The notes under the pieces: model-generated
Database searches by the model: none
The model's input: only the letters and a program-made list of their open reading frames with translations
What the model was told of the DNA's origin: nothing
Part shown: piece by piece, positions 7,169 to 14,828 of the stretch
How the letters are laid out: every line of letters starts with the position of its first letter
Numbering within the stretch: the stretch's first letter is position 1
Program-made: the position numbers and the translations under genes
From: a candidate division WOR-1 bacterium RIFCSPLOWO2_02_FULL_46_20
Lineage (GTDB): Bacteria > Margulisbacteria > WOR-1 > O2-12-FULL-45-9
Assembly: GCA_001771365.1 (NCBI GenBank)
Contig: METP01000007.1
Location: forward strand, 1-40,214
DNA length: 40,214 bases
Reading direction: 5' to 3'

Positions 7169-8224
7169 ATGAACGAAAACGATATTAGAAATTTTGCTAC
7201 AATCAAGGTTTTCGGCATAGGTGGCGGCGGCACAAACGCGGTAAACCGCATGATTGGCGCCGGCGTCAAAGGGGTGGAATTTTGGGGTGTAAATACCGAC
7301 CTGCAGGCTTTATCTGTTTCTCTGGCCGATCATAAATTGCAGTTGGGCGAAAAATTAACCAAGGGTTTAGGCACGGGGGCTAATCCGGAGGTCGGGCAAA
7401 AGGCAGCCGAAGAGTCACGAGAAGATATCAAGCTGGCCCTGGAAGGTTCGGATATGATCTTTTTAACGGCCGGCATGGGTGGAGGCACGGGGACCGGGGC
7501 CTCTCCGATTATTGCTGAAATTGCCAAAGAGCTTGGTTGCCTGACTGTGGCTGTTGTTACCAAGCCATTTCGTTTTGAGGGCCCGGTTAGGATTTCTCAA
7601 GCTGAGACCGGTGTAGCTTTACTTAAAGAAAAAGTCGACGCCCTAATTGTTATTCCCAACGACAAGTTGCTGCATGTGGTAGAAAGAAAAACCTCGATTA
7701 TTGAAGCTTTTAAAATTGCCGACGATGTGCTGAGGCAGGGGGTCAAAGGGATCTCTGATCTAATCACTGTCCCGGGCTTGATCAATCTCGACTTCGCTGA
7801 TGTCAGGACTATTATGTATGAAGCCGGCTCGGCCATGATGGGGATTGGGACAGGATCGGGCGAAAACCGGGCGGTCGAAGCGGCCGAATCGGCGATTTCT
7901 TCTCCTCTTCTGGAAGAGACAATTACCGGAGCCAAAGGTGTTATCTTTAATGTCACCGGCGGGTCTGATCTGACCCTTTATGAAGTCAATGAAGCGGCTG
8001 AAGTTATTTACAATGCCGTTGATCCGGATGCCAATATTATTTTTGGCGCGGTGATCGACGAAAAATTGCAAGGCGATATAGTGGTCACGGTCATTGCTAC
8101 CGGGTTTAGACCATCTCCAAAAAAAGAGATAGAAAATTTGCCCTTCTTGCGTCCGCGTACCGCGCGCGCCCCATCATCTTTAAACAATAAGGAAAACATC
8201 GAACTGCCGTCGTTTATGAAGTAG
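7169..8224 (+). CDS. ftsZ: Cell division GTPase FtsZ
   Basis: This tubulin-like GTPase forms the division ring. The 351-residue protein shows the nucleotide-binding [13 protein letters not shown] near residue 16 and the tubulin signature [12 protein letters not shown] near 103. Other matches are [17 protein letters not shown], the [20 protein letters not shown] block and the C-terminal domain ending VTVIATGF. The linker is short (about 25 residues), and the tail [10 protein letters not shown] is a recognisable conserved C-terminal peptide for partner binding (usually DIPAFLRR-like). The last 20 codons plus part of the stop are duplicated at 12003-12064. No ftsA lies between ftsQ and ftsZ, where many genomes have it. 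Confidence 0.98.
   Translation: MNENDIRNFATIKVFGIGGGGTNAVNRMIGAGVKGVEFWGVNTDLQALSVSLADHKLQLGEKLTKGLGTGANPEVGQKAAEESREDIKLALEGSDMIFLTAGMGGGTGTGASPIIAEIAKELGCLTVAVVTKPFRFEGPVRISQAETGVALLKEKVDALIVIPNDKLLHVVERKTSIIEAFKIADDVLRQGVKGISDLITVPGLINLDFADVRTIMYEAGSAMMGIGTGSGENRAVEAAESAISSPLLEETITGAKGVIFNVTGGSDLTLYEVNEAAEVIYNAVDPDANIIFGAVIDEKLQGDIVVTVIATGFRPSPKKEIENLPFLRPRTARAPSSLNNKENIELPSFMK
8162..8223 (+). repeat. 62-bp direct repeat, copy 1 (ftsZ 3' end)
   Basis: This segment matches 12003-12064 at 60 of 62 positions, read base by base, with differences at 8172 and 8212. It begins exactly at an ftsZ codon and ends within the stop codon. The two copies are offset by 3841 bases and enclose the methyltransferase, kinase and receiver genes. 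Confidence 0.95.
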
Positions 8225-8371
8225 GTGTAATCATTTTCTGATCTTCCTCCTCTTTTCTATATAATTGGCTGCAAATAGACTGAAATTATTTTGATTTTGC
8301 TGGGATAAAGAGGTAGACTATATCGAGTTGCCCTAGAATCTTATTGATAACCCAAAGGGGGGTGACCTCAA

Positions 8372-8497
8372 GTGAATAATACTTCTTCAGGGACAGAAAA
8401 CAATTCTCTAATTATTAAACACAAAAAGGGCTTTATTATGAGAATAAATTCTCTGATAGGCCGGAGTCAGCATGAAATCAACAGATATTATAGATAA
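8372..8497 (+). CDS. Possible 41-residue leader ORF upstream of the methyltransferase
   Basis: A GTG start preceded by GGGGGGTG at suitable distance opens a 41-codon frame (MNNTSSGTENNSLIIKHKKG...). It overlaps the first 26 bases of the methyltransferase gene in another frame. That arrangement suggests translational coupling, because the methyltransferase ATG itself has only a weak site. The peptide is polar and basic with no signal sequence. I do not recognise it, and it may simply be a coupling ORF. Confidence 0.35.
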   Translation: MNNTSSGTENNSLIIKHKKGFIMRINSLIGRSQHEINRYYR

Positions 8498-9509
8498 AAA
8501 CTTTAGGGAGGTTACATATGACCTAAAAGAATTATATTGCCGCCTCAGCGACGAGATATTATCGCATGAAAATGAAAAGCGTGGTGGTCCCGGGGAATAT
8601 AATGCTGTTGTCTATTCAAAGGCAAAAGAGAACTTCTCCTCCTTAAAACATCTTTATAATAAAACATGGGAATTGCTTGTCGGCCAGGGACTTGAGGATC
8701 AAATCAACCCTCTTCATCAGCTTTATCGGTCGTTTTTCCAGAAAGAGATTCATGCTTTTTTTCTTGTTAGCCCTTTTTGCCGGCGGGTTTTTCAAAAGCC
8801 ACTGGGATATGCCGGCGATTTTCGAATGTTGAAGTATATCTACGATGATCAGCTTGAAGGGGAAAATCTTTTTGCCAAGCTTATTCATTATTTCTCGATA
8901 AATCTTGAAATAGCCCAAGCGGTGAAAAATAGAAAAAATTACATTCTTTCAAAGATTGCAGGACAGAGAAAAGACGCGGACTTTTCTTTCATGAGCGTTG
9001 CTTCCGGCCCCGCAGTCGAAGTAGTCGAGTTAATGAAGGATAACAGCTCTATGAACGGCAGCATCCATTTATTGGACAGCGAGATCCAAGCGCTCAAGTC
9101 TGTCAAAGGGCAGATTAACAATGAAGTCTTAAAGAAGAAAAAAATCAGCTTGATCTGTCATCACAATTCTATTTATGATATTATTAAAAATCGTATGGAC
9201 GTCAAGAAGCAGAATTTAATTTATACTACCGGCTTATTTGATTATTTGTCGGATAGGATAGCTTCCAGGTTGATTGACGATCTTTTTTCTCTGCTTAAAA
9301 CTAATGGGGTATTGATCATAGGGAACTTAAAACATACGGGAAAGGTTTTGCGTGCTTACATGGAACTACTTGGAGAATGGTTCCTGAATTATCGGAATGA
9401 GGAGCAGTTGTTGGGCTTGGCCCACAATGTTGCTGATAAGGCCAAGATTTCGATTGAGAGGGATTCTACGGGCATTCAGCTTTTTCTGCTGATAGAAAAG
9501 ATGGGATGA
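8472..9509 (+). CDS. PhcB-like SAM-dependent methyltransferase
   Basis: The 345-residue protein has a helical N-terminal half containing GGPGEYNAVVYSKA and the signature LGYAGDF (about residues 111-117). A class I methyltransferase fold follows: the SAM loop SVASGPAVEV near 175, the acidic HLLDSE at the end of the next strand, and TTGLFDYLSD. The GYAGD(F/Y) plus ASGP combination is what I associate with proteins annotated as extracellular-factor (3-hydroxypalmitic acid methyl ester) synthases, such as Ralstonia PhcB. That assignment is from memory and unchecked. Its stop overlaps the next kinase start (ATGA), which strongly suggests a signal synthase and sensor pair. By eye the DNA looks more A/T-rich than ftsZ. 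Another small-molecule or protein methyltransferase remains possible. Confidence 0.65.
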   Translation: MKSTDIIDKNFREVTYDLKELYCRLSDEILSHENEKRGGPGEYNAVVYSKAKENFSSLKHLYNKTWELLVGQGLEDQINPLHQLYRSFFQKEIHAFFLVSPFCRRVFQKPLGYAGDFRMLKYIYDDQLEGENLFAKLIHYFSINLEIAQAVKNRKNYILSKIAGQRKDADFSFMSVASGPAVEVVELMKDNSSMNGSIHLLDSEIQALKSVKGQINNEVLKKKKISLICHHNSIYDIIKNRMDVKKQNLIYTTGLFDYLSDRIASRLIDDLFSLLKTNGVLIIGNLKHTGKVLRAYMELLGEWFLNYRNEEQLLGLAHNVADKAKISIERDSTGIQLFLLIEKMG

Positions 9510-11380
9510 ATTATTTCGCTTTCACCGGTTTGCTCAACGGATTGACCAGTCTTTCTCTTGGCGTATATTCTCTGGCGAGGGGCTACAGAAGCCAGTTGAA
9601 CAGGTCGTACTCTTTATTCGCTTTCAGCGTTTTCTGGTGGAGTTGCGGCTATTTCTTTTGGCAGCTTTCTGCAACTTCAGAAGGCGCGCTGTTCTGGTCG
9701 AGATTCTTCATGTCGGGAGCCATCTTTATCCCGGCGACTTATTTTAATTTCTCGCTCAGGTTGACTAATAAATATCATGAAAAACGATGGCAAAGTCTGC
9801 TATCTTATCTCATCTGTTTTGTTTTTCTTGTCTTGAATTTTACCCCGCTGATCGTGGCGGGTGTATCAAAGAAGCTGTTTTTCGACTTCTGGCCTTTGCC
9901 GGGATTATTTTACATGCCGTTTCTGGCGATGTTCTTTTACTACGTTATTTATTCGCTGTTCATCATGTATTCGGTTTTCAATCAAGCAAGCGGGCACCTC
10001 AAAACGCAGATTATGTATGTTTTTCTTGGCACAATGATTGGCTTTGTCGGCGGTTCGACCAATTATTTACTTTGGTATGACATCCCGATCCCTCCTATCG
10101 CCAACATACTGGTTGTGGCCTATCCTTTATTTCTTGCTTACGCCATCACCAAGCATGAATTCATGGACATTCGGGTTGAGATCAGCCGTTCCGCCGCCTA
10201 TGGTTTTGTCGGCCTTTTGATCATTGCTTCTTTTATCGTATTGAGCCTAGTGCCGCTGCCGGCCGCTTTGGTTGTATTTGCCAACGCTCTGCTGGCGCTT
10301 ATCTGGGCGTTTGCCGCGCACCGTCTGCGCGACATTATCCAAACTCCGCTGGAAGAAAAATGGATCACCGGCTGGTATAACTCCGATAGATTGATTAATC
10401 AGATTGCCACAAAATTAATCCCGGTTATAGAGAAAAAAGACGTTTACAGAATTGTTGCAGATGAGCTCAAATCGGCTATTAAGATCAAAAACATTGAAGT
10501 TATTACTGGAAGGCCGCAGGTTGATTATCATGGCTTAACCCAAACAAAGAATGGCTTGGTAATGCCGTTTTCTTCTTCTGACGGGGTAGAGGGGGCTCTG
10601 ATCCTGGGACAAAAAACATCTGAAGATCCGTATACTGAACGGGATATGACTATATTCAAAACAATAATGATCCAGTGTATGGCGATTCTCGATCGTATTC
10701 GCCCGTACGAACAAATTAAAAAAGAGCTGGATCGCTCGCAGCGTTTAGCTTCTCTGGGCACCATAACCGCTGGGGTGGCTCATGAAATCAGGAATCCATT
10801 AGGGATCATTCATTCAAAAACACAGAGACTCCTGGATAAACCAAGAGATTTGGAATACTTAAGACAATTTCAAAACGATGTCCTGGAAAACTCAAGACGC
10901 ATCACAAAAATTATCAGGGGAATGCAAAGTTTGTCAAAGGTGAAGGAGAAAAAAGAGGTCAAGGTGAACTTGAACGATTTAATAGAAGCGACTTTGGCAT
11001 TGATCCCTATAAGTCGTATAAGTTTGAAAAAAGGACTTGCCCCTGTTTCCGATATTATGGCCGATCCTGATGAGCTGAAACAGGTATTTATTAATCTGAT
11101 CAGTAACGCTATCGAAGCTATGCCCGAAAGCGGGGAGTTAACCATTTCCACCAGCCAGGAAGGCACGAATGTTACGGTCCAATTTTCCGATACCGGCCAC
11201 GGGATAGCGCCGGAAAATATCCATCGGATTTTTGACCCATTTTTCAGCACCCGCCACGAAGGGGCAGGCTTAGGCCTTTCGATCGCCCATCGTATTGTCG
11301 TAGAGAACAACGGGAGTATAGATGTAAAAAGTAAAGTGGGAGAGGGGACCACCTTTATTCTAAAATTTCCTGCGCTTTAA
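9506..11380 (+). CDS. Multi-TM (7TM-type) sensor histidine kinase with GAF-like domain
   Basis: The 624-residue protein starts with about 210 residues of membrane helices that resemble the 7TM-type N-terminal region of sensor kinases (RSYSLFAFSVFWWSCGYFFW, then FIPATYFNFSLRL). Two further helices follow at about 230-275. A GAF-like segment spans about 290-400. The dimerisation helix carries the phospho-acceptor His in VAHEIRNPL near 426, followed by the ATPase boxes NLISNAIEAMP (N), DTGHGIAPENI (G1), FFSTRHEGAGLGLSI (F/G2). The HEIRNPL box and short DHp are typical of NtrB-like kinases. It overlaps the methyltransferase by 4 bases and is convergent with the receiver gene. It probably senses a membrane-soluble ligand, perhaps the product of the methyltransferase; that is inference. 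Confidence 0.85.
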   Translation: MNYFAFTGLLNGLTSLSLGVYSLARGYRSQLNRSYSLFAFSVFWWSCGYFFWQLSATSEGALFWSRFFMSGAIFIPATYFNFSLRLTNKYHEKRWQSLLSYLICFVFLVLNFTPLIVAGVSKKLFFDFWPLPGLFYMPFLAMFFYYVIYSLFIMYSVFNQASGHLKTQIMYVFLGTMIGFVGGSTNYLLWYDIPIPPIANILVVAYPLFLAYAITKHEFMDIRVEISRSAAYGFVGLLIIASFIVLSLVPLPAALVVFANALLALIWAFAAHRLRDIIQTPLEEKWITGWYNSDRLINQIATKLIPVIEKKDVYRIVADELKSAIKIKNIEVITGRPQVDYHGLTQTKNGLVMPFSSSDGVEGALILGQKTSEDPYTERDMTIFKTIMIQCMAILDRIRPYEQIKKELDRSQRLASLGTITAGVAHEIRNPLGIIHSKTQRLLDKPRDLEYLRQFQNDVLENSRRITKIIRGMQSLSKVKEKKEVKVNLNDLIEATLALIPISRISLKKGLAPVSDIMADPDELKQVFINLISNAIEAMPESGELTISTSQEGTNVTVQFSDTGHGIAPENIHRIFDPFFSTRHEGAGLGLSIAHRIVVENNGSIDVKSKVGEGTTFILKFPAL

Positions 11381-11859
11381 CCTTGATCCTTTTTAAAGCC
11401 TGTTTCTCTTTTTTCGATATGCTTCTCAAAGGTTTCTAGAACTAATTTCCCCTCTTCTTTTAGACCCTGGCAGAATCGGTCTATCGTACCTATCAAATTG
11501 TCGCGCTCATAGGGTTTGGTAATGTAGTTAATCACAAAGCCATTGGTGGCTTTTTCCCATTTCTCTTCATCTTCCCAGGCAGTCAGCATAATAATTCCGA
11601 TATCCGGACCGTACTCTTTTCTAACCTTTTCCAGAAATTGCAAACCGTCCATCCCCGGCATTTTTATGTCCAGCACGATCACGCGAACGCGATTGCCGCC
11701 CAGTCCGAACATAATCTTATTGTTCTTAAGATATTCTAAGGCTTCCATGGCGGAATAGGCGGTTGCCGTAGCATATCTTTCGGTTTCAGAAATTACCGTC
11801 GTGATTTCGTCGGCATAATTTCGCTCGTCGTCAACTATCAAAATTAGAGGTTTTTCCAT
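11377..11859 (-). CDS. Stand-alone response regulator receiver
   Basis: The 160-residue protein consists of a receiver domain with VDDE at the N-terminus, the phospho-acceptor Asp in VIVLDIKMPGMDG and the conserved Lys in ITKPYE. It also has a roughly 35-residue charged helical tail and no DNA-binding domain. It is therefore likely to act through protein contact or pass on a phosphate. Its stop overlaps the stop of the 7TM-type kinase (shared TTAA), so the two are convergent partners. GGGGGGTAAG precedes the ATG, and a good promoter lies upstream. An acidic residue after VDDE is not obvious, but the acidic pocket itself is present. Confidence 0.9.
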   Translation of the reverse strand: MEKPLILIVDDERNYADEITTVISETERYATATAYSAMEALEYLKNNKIMFGLGGNRVRVIVLDIKMPGMDGLQFLEKVRKEYGPDIGIIMLTAWEDEEKWEKATNGFVINYITKPYERDNLIGTIDRFCQGLKEEGKLVLETFEKHIEKRETGFKKDQG

Positions 11860-11891
11860 TTTAACTTACCCCCCTGCTTTCATTTTCAATG

Positions 11892-11920
11892 ATTTTACCA
11901 CGAACCCGTTATTAAATCAA
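11892..11920 (-). promoter_or_regulatory. Promoter of the convergent receiver gene
   Basis: On the minus strand, TTGATT (11915-11920) and TAAAAT (11892-11897) are 17 bases apart, about 33 bases before the ATG. The repeats at 11932-11986 lie directly upstream of the -35. Confidence 0.6.
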
Positions 11921-11931
11921 AACTTCGAATC

Positions 11932-11986
11932 AAATCATCTAAAATCTAACCATAATCGGCTTCGTTAAATCATATAAAACCTAACC
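11932..11986. repeat. Pair of 20-bp imperfect direct repeats upstream of the receiver promoter
   Basis: AAATCATCTAAAATCTAACC (11932-11951) and AAATCATATAAAACCTAACC (11967-11986) agree at 18 of 20 positions with a 35-base period. They sit upstream of the -35 of the receiver promoter, the usual place for activator sites. Confidence 0.6.
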
Positions 11987-12002
11987 CAAATATATGGGAA
12001 AA

Positions 12003-12064
12003 GCGCGCGCCCTATCATCTTTAAACAATAAGGAAAACATCGAACTGCCGTCATTTATGAAGTA
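12003..12064 (+). repeat. 62-bp direct repeat, copy 2 (displaced ftsZ 3' end)
   Basis: This copy can still be read as the last 20 ftsZ codons and a stop, with one Pro-to-Leu change, one silent change, and TAA instead of TAG. It is not attached to any larger ftsZ sequence, so it is a displaced gene end rather than a gene. Confidence 0.95.
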
Positions 12065-12084
12065 AAGCTTTTCTCAAAACGTTC

Positions 12085-12113
12085 TTGACAGATAATTGGG
12101 GTTAAGTTATAAT
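12085..12113 (+). promoter_or_regulatory. Perfect-consensus sigma70 promoter of fur
   Basis: TTGACA (12085-12090) and TATAAT (12108-12113) are exactly 17 bases apart. It is the strongest promoter in the window by sequence. The Fur box begins six bases after the -10, covering the start point. Confidence 0.9.
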
Positions 12114-12118
12114 TACCT

Positions 12119-12137
12119 ATTGATAATGATTATCAAT
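12119..12137 (+). promoter_or_regulatory. Fur box at the fur promoter
   Basis: ATTGATAATGATTATCAAT is a 19-bp palindrome apart from the central base and closely matches the Fur consensus GATAATGATAATCATTATC. Its position over the transcription start predicts iron-dependent autorepression. Confidence 0.88.
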
Positions 12138-12166
12138 ATCATAAGTGTCATAAGGCCAGGTAAGAA

Positions 12167-12604
12167 ATGAGAAACTTAACAAGAGCAACCGAGCATTTTA
12201 AGCAAGCGCTAAAAGAGAGAAAGCTAAGGTTCACCAGGCAGAGAGAGGCCGTTGTTAATATGTTCCTGGCCAGGGAAGGGCATGTGTGCGTAGATGAATT
12301 GTACTACACGCTGCGTAAGAGGTACCCGCACATTGGTTACGCCACCGTCTGCCGTACTATTAAACTTTTGCAGCAGGTGAATCTGGCTGCGGAAGTCAAT
12401 TTCTTTGGCGGGAGAAGACGCTTCGAGCCTGCTTTTGAACGTCCCCATCATGATCATTTTATCTGTGAAAAATGCGGCCGGATAACGGAATTCGTTGACC
12501 CGGAGATCGAAAAAAAACAGGATTTGATCTGCAGGAAATATGGTTTTAAAGGAAAAAGACACTTGATGCAGATTTTTGGCGTTTGCAGGAAGTGTAACAA
12601 ATAA
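12167..12604 (+). CDS. fur: Ferric uptake regulator Fur
   Basis: This cytosolic metal-responsive repressor has an N-terminal winged helix (RKLRFTRQREAVVNMFLA, then YATVCRTIKLLQQVNLAAEV) and a C-terminal dimerisation and metal domain. HHDHFICEKCGRI supplies His and Cys ligands, and the tail VCRKCNK gives the second CxxC of the structural zinc site. The length, 145 residues, is typical. A weak ribosome site lies before ATG 12167. The perfect promoter with an overlapping Fur box, and the downstream feoB with another box, indicate Fur rather than Zur or PerR, although the family members are hard to separate by sequence alone. Confidence 0.92.
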   Translation: MRNLTRATEHFKQALKERKLRFTRQREAVVNMFLAREGHVCVDELYYTLRKRYPHIGYATVCRTIKLLQQVNLAAEVNFFGGRRRFEPAFERPHHDHFICEKCGRITEFVDPEIEKKQDLICRKYGFKGKRHLMQIFGVCRKCNK

Positions 12605-12632
12605 CAGAAAGGAGGTTTTTTTCTGCATCGTT

Positions 12633-12651
12633 AATGATAATGACTATCATT
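12633..12651 (+). promoter_or_regulatory. Second Fur box, upstream of feoB
   Basis: AATGATAATGACTATCATT is a near-palindromic 19-mer with the Fur hexamer GATAAT and the opposing ATCATT. It lies 30 bases after fur and about 200 bases before feoB, predicting iron control of the feo genes. No clean -35 and -10 pair is visible around it. Confidence 0.75.
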
Positions 12652-12697
12652 ACCACTAAAGTCCGCGACAGATTATGTTTAAGGAGGATCGGGGAAG

Positions 12698-12813
12698 ATG
12701 AAAAACATATTCTGATTGGTTTTGTCAATTATTGCTTTATTGGTGGTTTTGGCTTAACTGAGGCCAGCGACGATGTTTCGATTAAAATTATTATCGAGCG
12801 TGAATTTGTGTAA
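12698..12813 (+). pseudogene. Broken small secreted-peptide ORF between fur and feoB
   Basis: AAGGAGG ten bases before ATG 12698 opens MKNIF, followed by TGA. The same frame then reads LVLSIIALLVVLA before TAA: a signal-peptide-like core. A one-base shift gives LTEASDDVSIKIIIEREFV and a stop at 12811-12813. One nonsense codon and one frameshift would thus turn this into a 38-residue exported peptide. Alternatively, another frame is open from ATG 12634 to 12813 (59 codons, MIMTIITTKVRDRL...) but lacks a well-placed ribosome site. The usual FeoA gene is not found in this position. Confidence 0.4.
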
Positions 12814-12854
12814 CCATTATTTAGCCGGATGATGTTATAAAGGTGGGGGAATAT

Positions 12855-14828
12855 ATGCATGAGCTAGAGGGCAAAGTAAATCTCGATTTTTCAGGTATGC
12901 CAAAAATCGTTTTGGCAGGTAATCCTAACGTAGGCAAAAGTGTTGTCTTTGCCCACTTGACAGGACAGTATGTCACGGTGTCTAATTACCCCGGGACAAC
13001 AGTAGAAATTAGTCGTGGCATTGGTAAATTAAAAGGTCAGCGGATTGAGATAGTTGATGCGCCCGGGATGAATTCTTTGACCCCTTCGTCCGAAGATGAG
13101 AAAGTCGCCAGGGATCTCCTGCTCAAGGAAGAGCCTGCCTCAATCATCCAAATTGCCGACGCCAAAAATTTACGACGCACACTGCTCTTAACGCTACAGT
13201 TAATTGAGACCGGCCTGCCTCTGCTCTTGGACTTGAACATGATGGATGAGCTAAAGCAGCGGCGCATGTCGGTTGATCGGCACAAGCTTTCAGAAATATT
13301 GCAAATTCCAATTGTCTTTACCGTGGCCACGGAAGGGGTGGGTATCTCGGAGCTCAAGAAAATAGCCCTGGAGGGGAAAAGATCGAGCCTTAAAATTAAC
13401 TACGGAGAAAAGATTGAGCACGCTGTGGCTGATATAGGAAAGCTGCTGCCAGGTTTTTTTGTTTCCGGCAGAGCGATTAGCTTAATGTTCCTCTCTTATG
13501 ACCTATCAATTGAGCTATGGCTGGTGGAAAGATTTGGGCAGGAAGTTTTAACCAAAGCACAGGCAATCCGTCAGGAGCTTCAGGCTAACTTTGCCCGCAA
13601 ATTAAATCAGATCATCGGTGAAATCAGGCAGAGAGAGGTTGTTCGTCTGGTTAAGCGGGTTTTAACGACTAAGCCGGTCGCTATGCTCTTTATGCAGAGA
13701 TTAGGTAATATTACCATGCGTCCTTTAACGGGGATTCCGATACTTCTGTTCATACTATACCTGATGTATAAGTTCGTCGGTGAATTAGCGGCTCAGCTGG
13801 GGGTAAATTATCTGGAGGAGGTTGTTTTTGGAACCTATCTTAACCCCTGGGCCAGCGGTGTGGTTGCCTGGCTGATACCCATCAAGTTTATTCAAGAGTT
13901 TCTGGTTGGAGATTATGGGATTATTACCATGGCTTTGACCTACGCTTTTGCCATTGTCTTGCCTATTATAACTGCCTTTTTTATCTTTTTTAGCCTGCTG
14001 GAGGATTCCGGCTATTTGCCCAGGCTAGCCATCCTTTTGAACCGTGCCTTTAGAATCATTGGTCTGTCGGGTAAGGCGGTTATTCCTCTGGTCCTGGGGT
14101 TGGGTTGCGACACGATGGCGACCATGACAACGCGGACATTAGAAACCAAGCGGGAGCGGATTATCGCTACTTTGCTGTTAGCCCTGGCCATCCCTTGCTC
14201 TGCCCAACTGGGCGTGATTTTGGGGATGATCGGAGGTTTATCAACCAAAGCGACAACTATCTGGGCCGGAGTGGTTATCGGCGTTTTATTATTAGTAGGT
14301 TTTATAGCGGCTAAAATTCTTCCGGGGGAATCATCCGATTTTATTTTGGAGATTCCGCCTTTGCGTGTGCCAAAGATTTCCAATATTCTGGTTAAAACGT
14401 TGGCGCGTTTGGAATGGTATCTGCGTGAAGCTGTGCCGCTGTTTATTCTGGGGACGATGATTCTATTTTTTCTGGACAAGTTCCAGCTTCTGGTAATACT
14501 GGAAAATCTGGCCAGTCCTATTGTGGTGAATTTTCTCGGGTTGCCGGCCAAGGCCACCCAGGCATTCTTAATCGGGTTTTTGCGCCGTGATTATGGCGCG
14601 GCCGGTCTTTTTGCTTTGGCCAGGCAGGGGTTAATGAGCCCCGTTCAGATAGTGGTAAGCCTGGTTACGATTACCTTATTTGTTCCTTGTATTGCCCAGG
14701 TTTTAGTAATGATCAAAGAGCGAGGGGCCAGGGTAACCTTTTGGATCGTGGCGTTTGTTTTCCCATTTGCTTTTTTGGTGGGTGGGATTTTGAATCTTAT
14801 CCTCCGGGTAATGAGGGTCAGTTTATGA
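12855..14828 (+). CDS. feoB: Ferrous iron transporter FeoB
   Basis: This inner-membrane Fe(II) importer has a cytosolic G domain and a membrane part. The G motifs are GNPNVGKS (residue 22), the switch YPGTTVE, DAPGMNSL, NMMD and TVATEGVG. The transmembrane region begins near residue 290 and includes the gate helices with LVLGLGCDTMATMTTRTLE and the core IPCSAQLGVILGMIGG. I use ATG 12855 rather than GTG 12843 because AGGTGGGGG then sits at the right distance. At 657 residues it is slightly shorter than E. coli FeoB (773). Its TGA overlaps the start of the zinc-ribbon gene (ATGA). The operon is under an upstream Fur box. Confidence 0.96.
   Translation: MHELEGKVNLDFSGMPKIVLAGNPNVGKSVVFAHLTGQYVTVSNYPGTTVEISRGIGKLKGQRIEIVDAPGMNSLTPSSEDEKVARDLLLKEEPASIIQIADAKNLRRTLLLTLQLIETGLPLLLDLNMMDELKQRRMSVDRHKLSEILQIPIVFTVATEGVGISELKKIALEGKRSSLKINYGEKIEHAVADIGKLLPGFFVSGRAISLMFLSYDLSIELWLVERFGQEVLTKAQAIRQELQANFARKLNQIIGEIRQREVVRLVKRVLTTKPVAMLFMQRLGNITMRPLTGIPILLFILYLMYKFVGELAAQLGVNYLEEVVFGTYLNPWASGVVAWLIPIKFIQEFLVGDYGIITMALTYAFAIVLPIITAFFIFFSLLEDSGYLPRLAILLNRAFRIIGLSGKAVIPLVLGLGCDTMATMTTRTLETKRERIIATLLLALAIPCSAQLGVILGMIGGLSTKATTIWAGVVIGVLLLVGFIAAKILPGESSDFILEIPPLRVPKISNILVKTLARLEWYLREAVPLFILGTMILFFLDKFQLLVILENLASPIVVNFLGLPAKATQAFLIGFLRRDYGAAGLFALARQGLMSPVQIVVSLVTITLFVPCIAQVLVMIKERGARVTFWIVAFVFPFAFLVGGILNLILRVMRVSL

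Noticed and set aside
8472-11859. A transposon explanation for the ftsZ-flanked block
   Set aside because: No transposase or terminal inverted repeats are visible, and a 62-bp duplication of a gene end is far longer than normal transposon target-site duplications.
12698-12757. TGA as a sense codon (MKNIF-TGA-LVLSIIALLVV)
   Set aside because: TGA ends feoB, the methyltransferase, pilT and other clear genes here, so reassignment of TGA is not supported.
14012-14557. Minus-strand 181-residue ORF inside feoB
   Set aside because: It lies wholly opposite the FeoB membrane region and has no recognisable domain or ribosome site.
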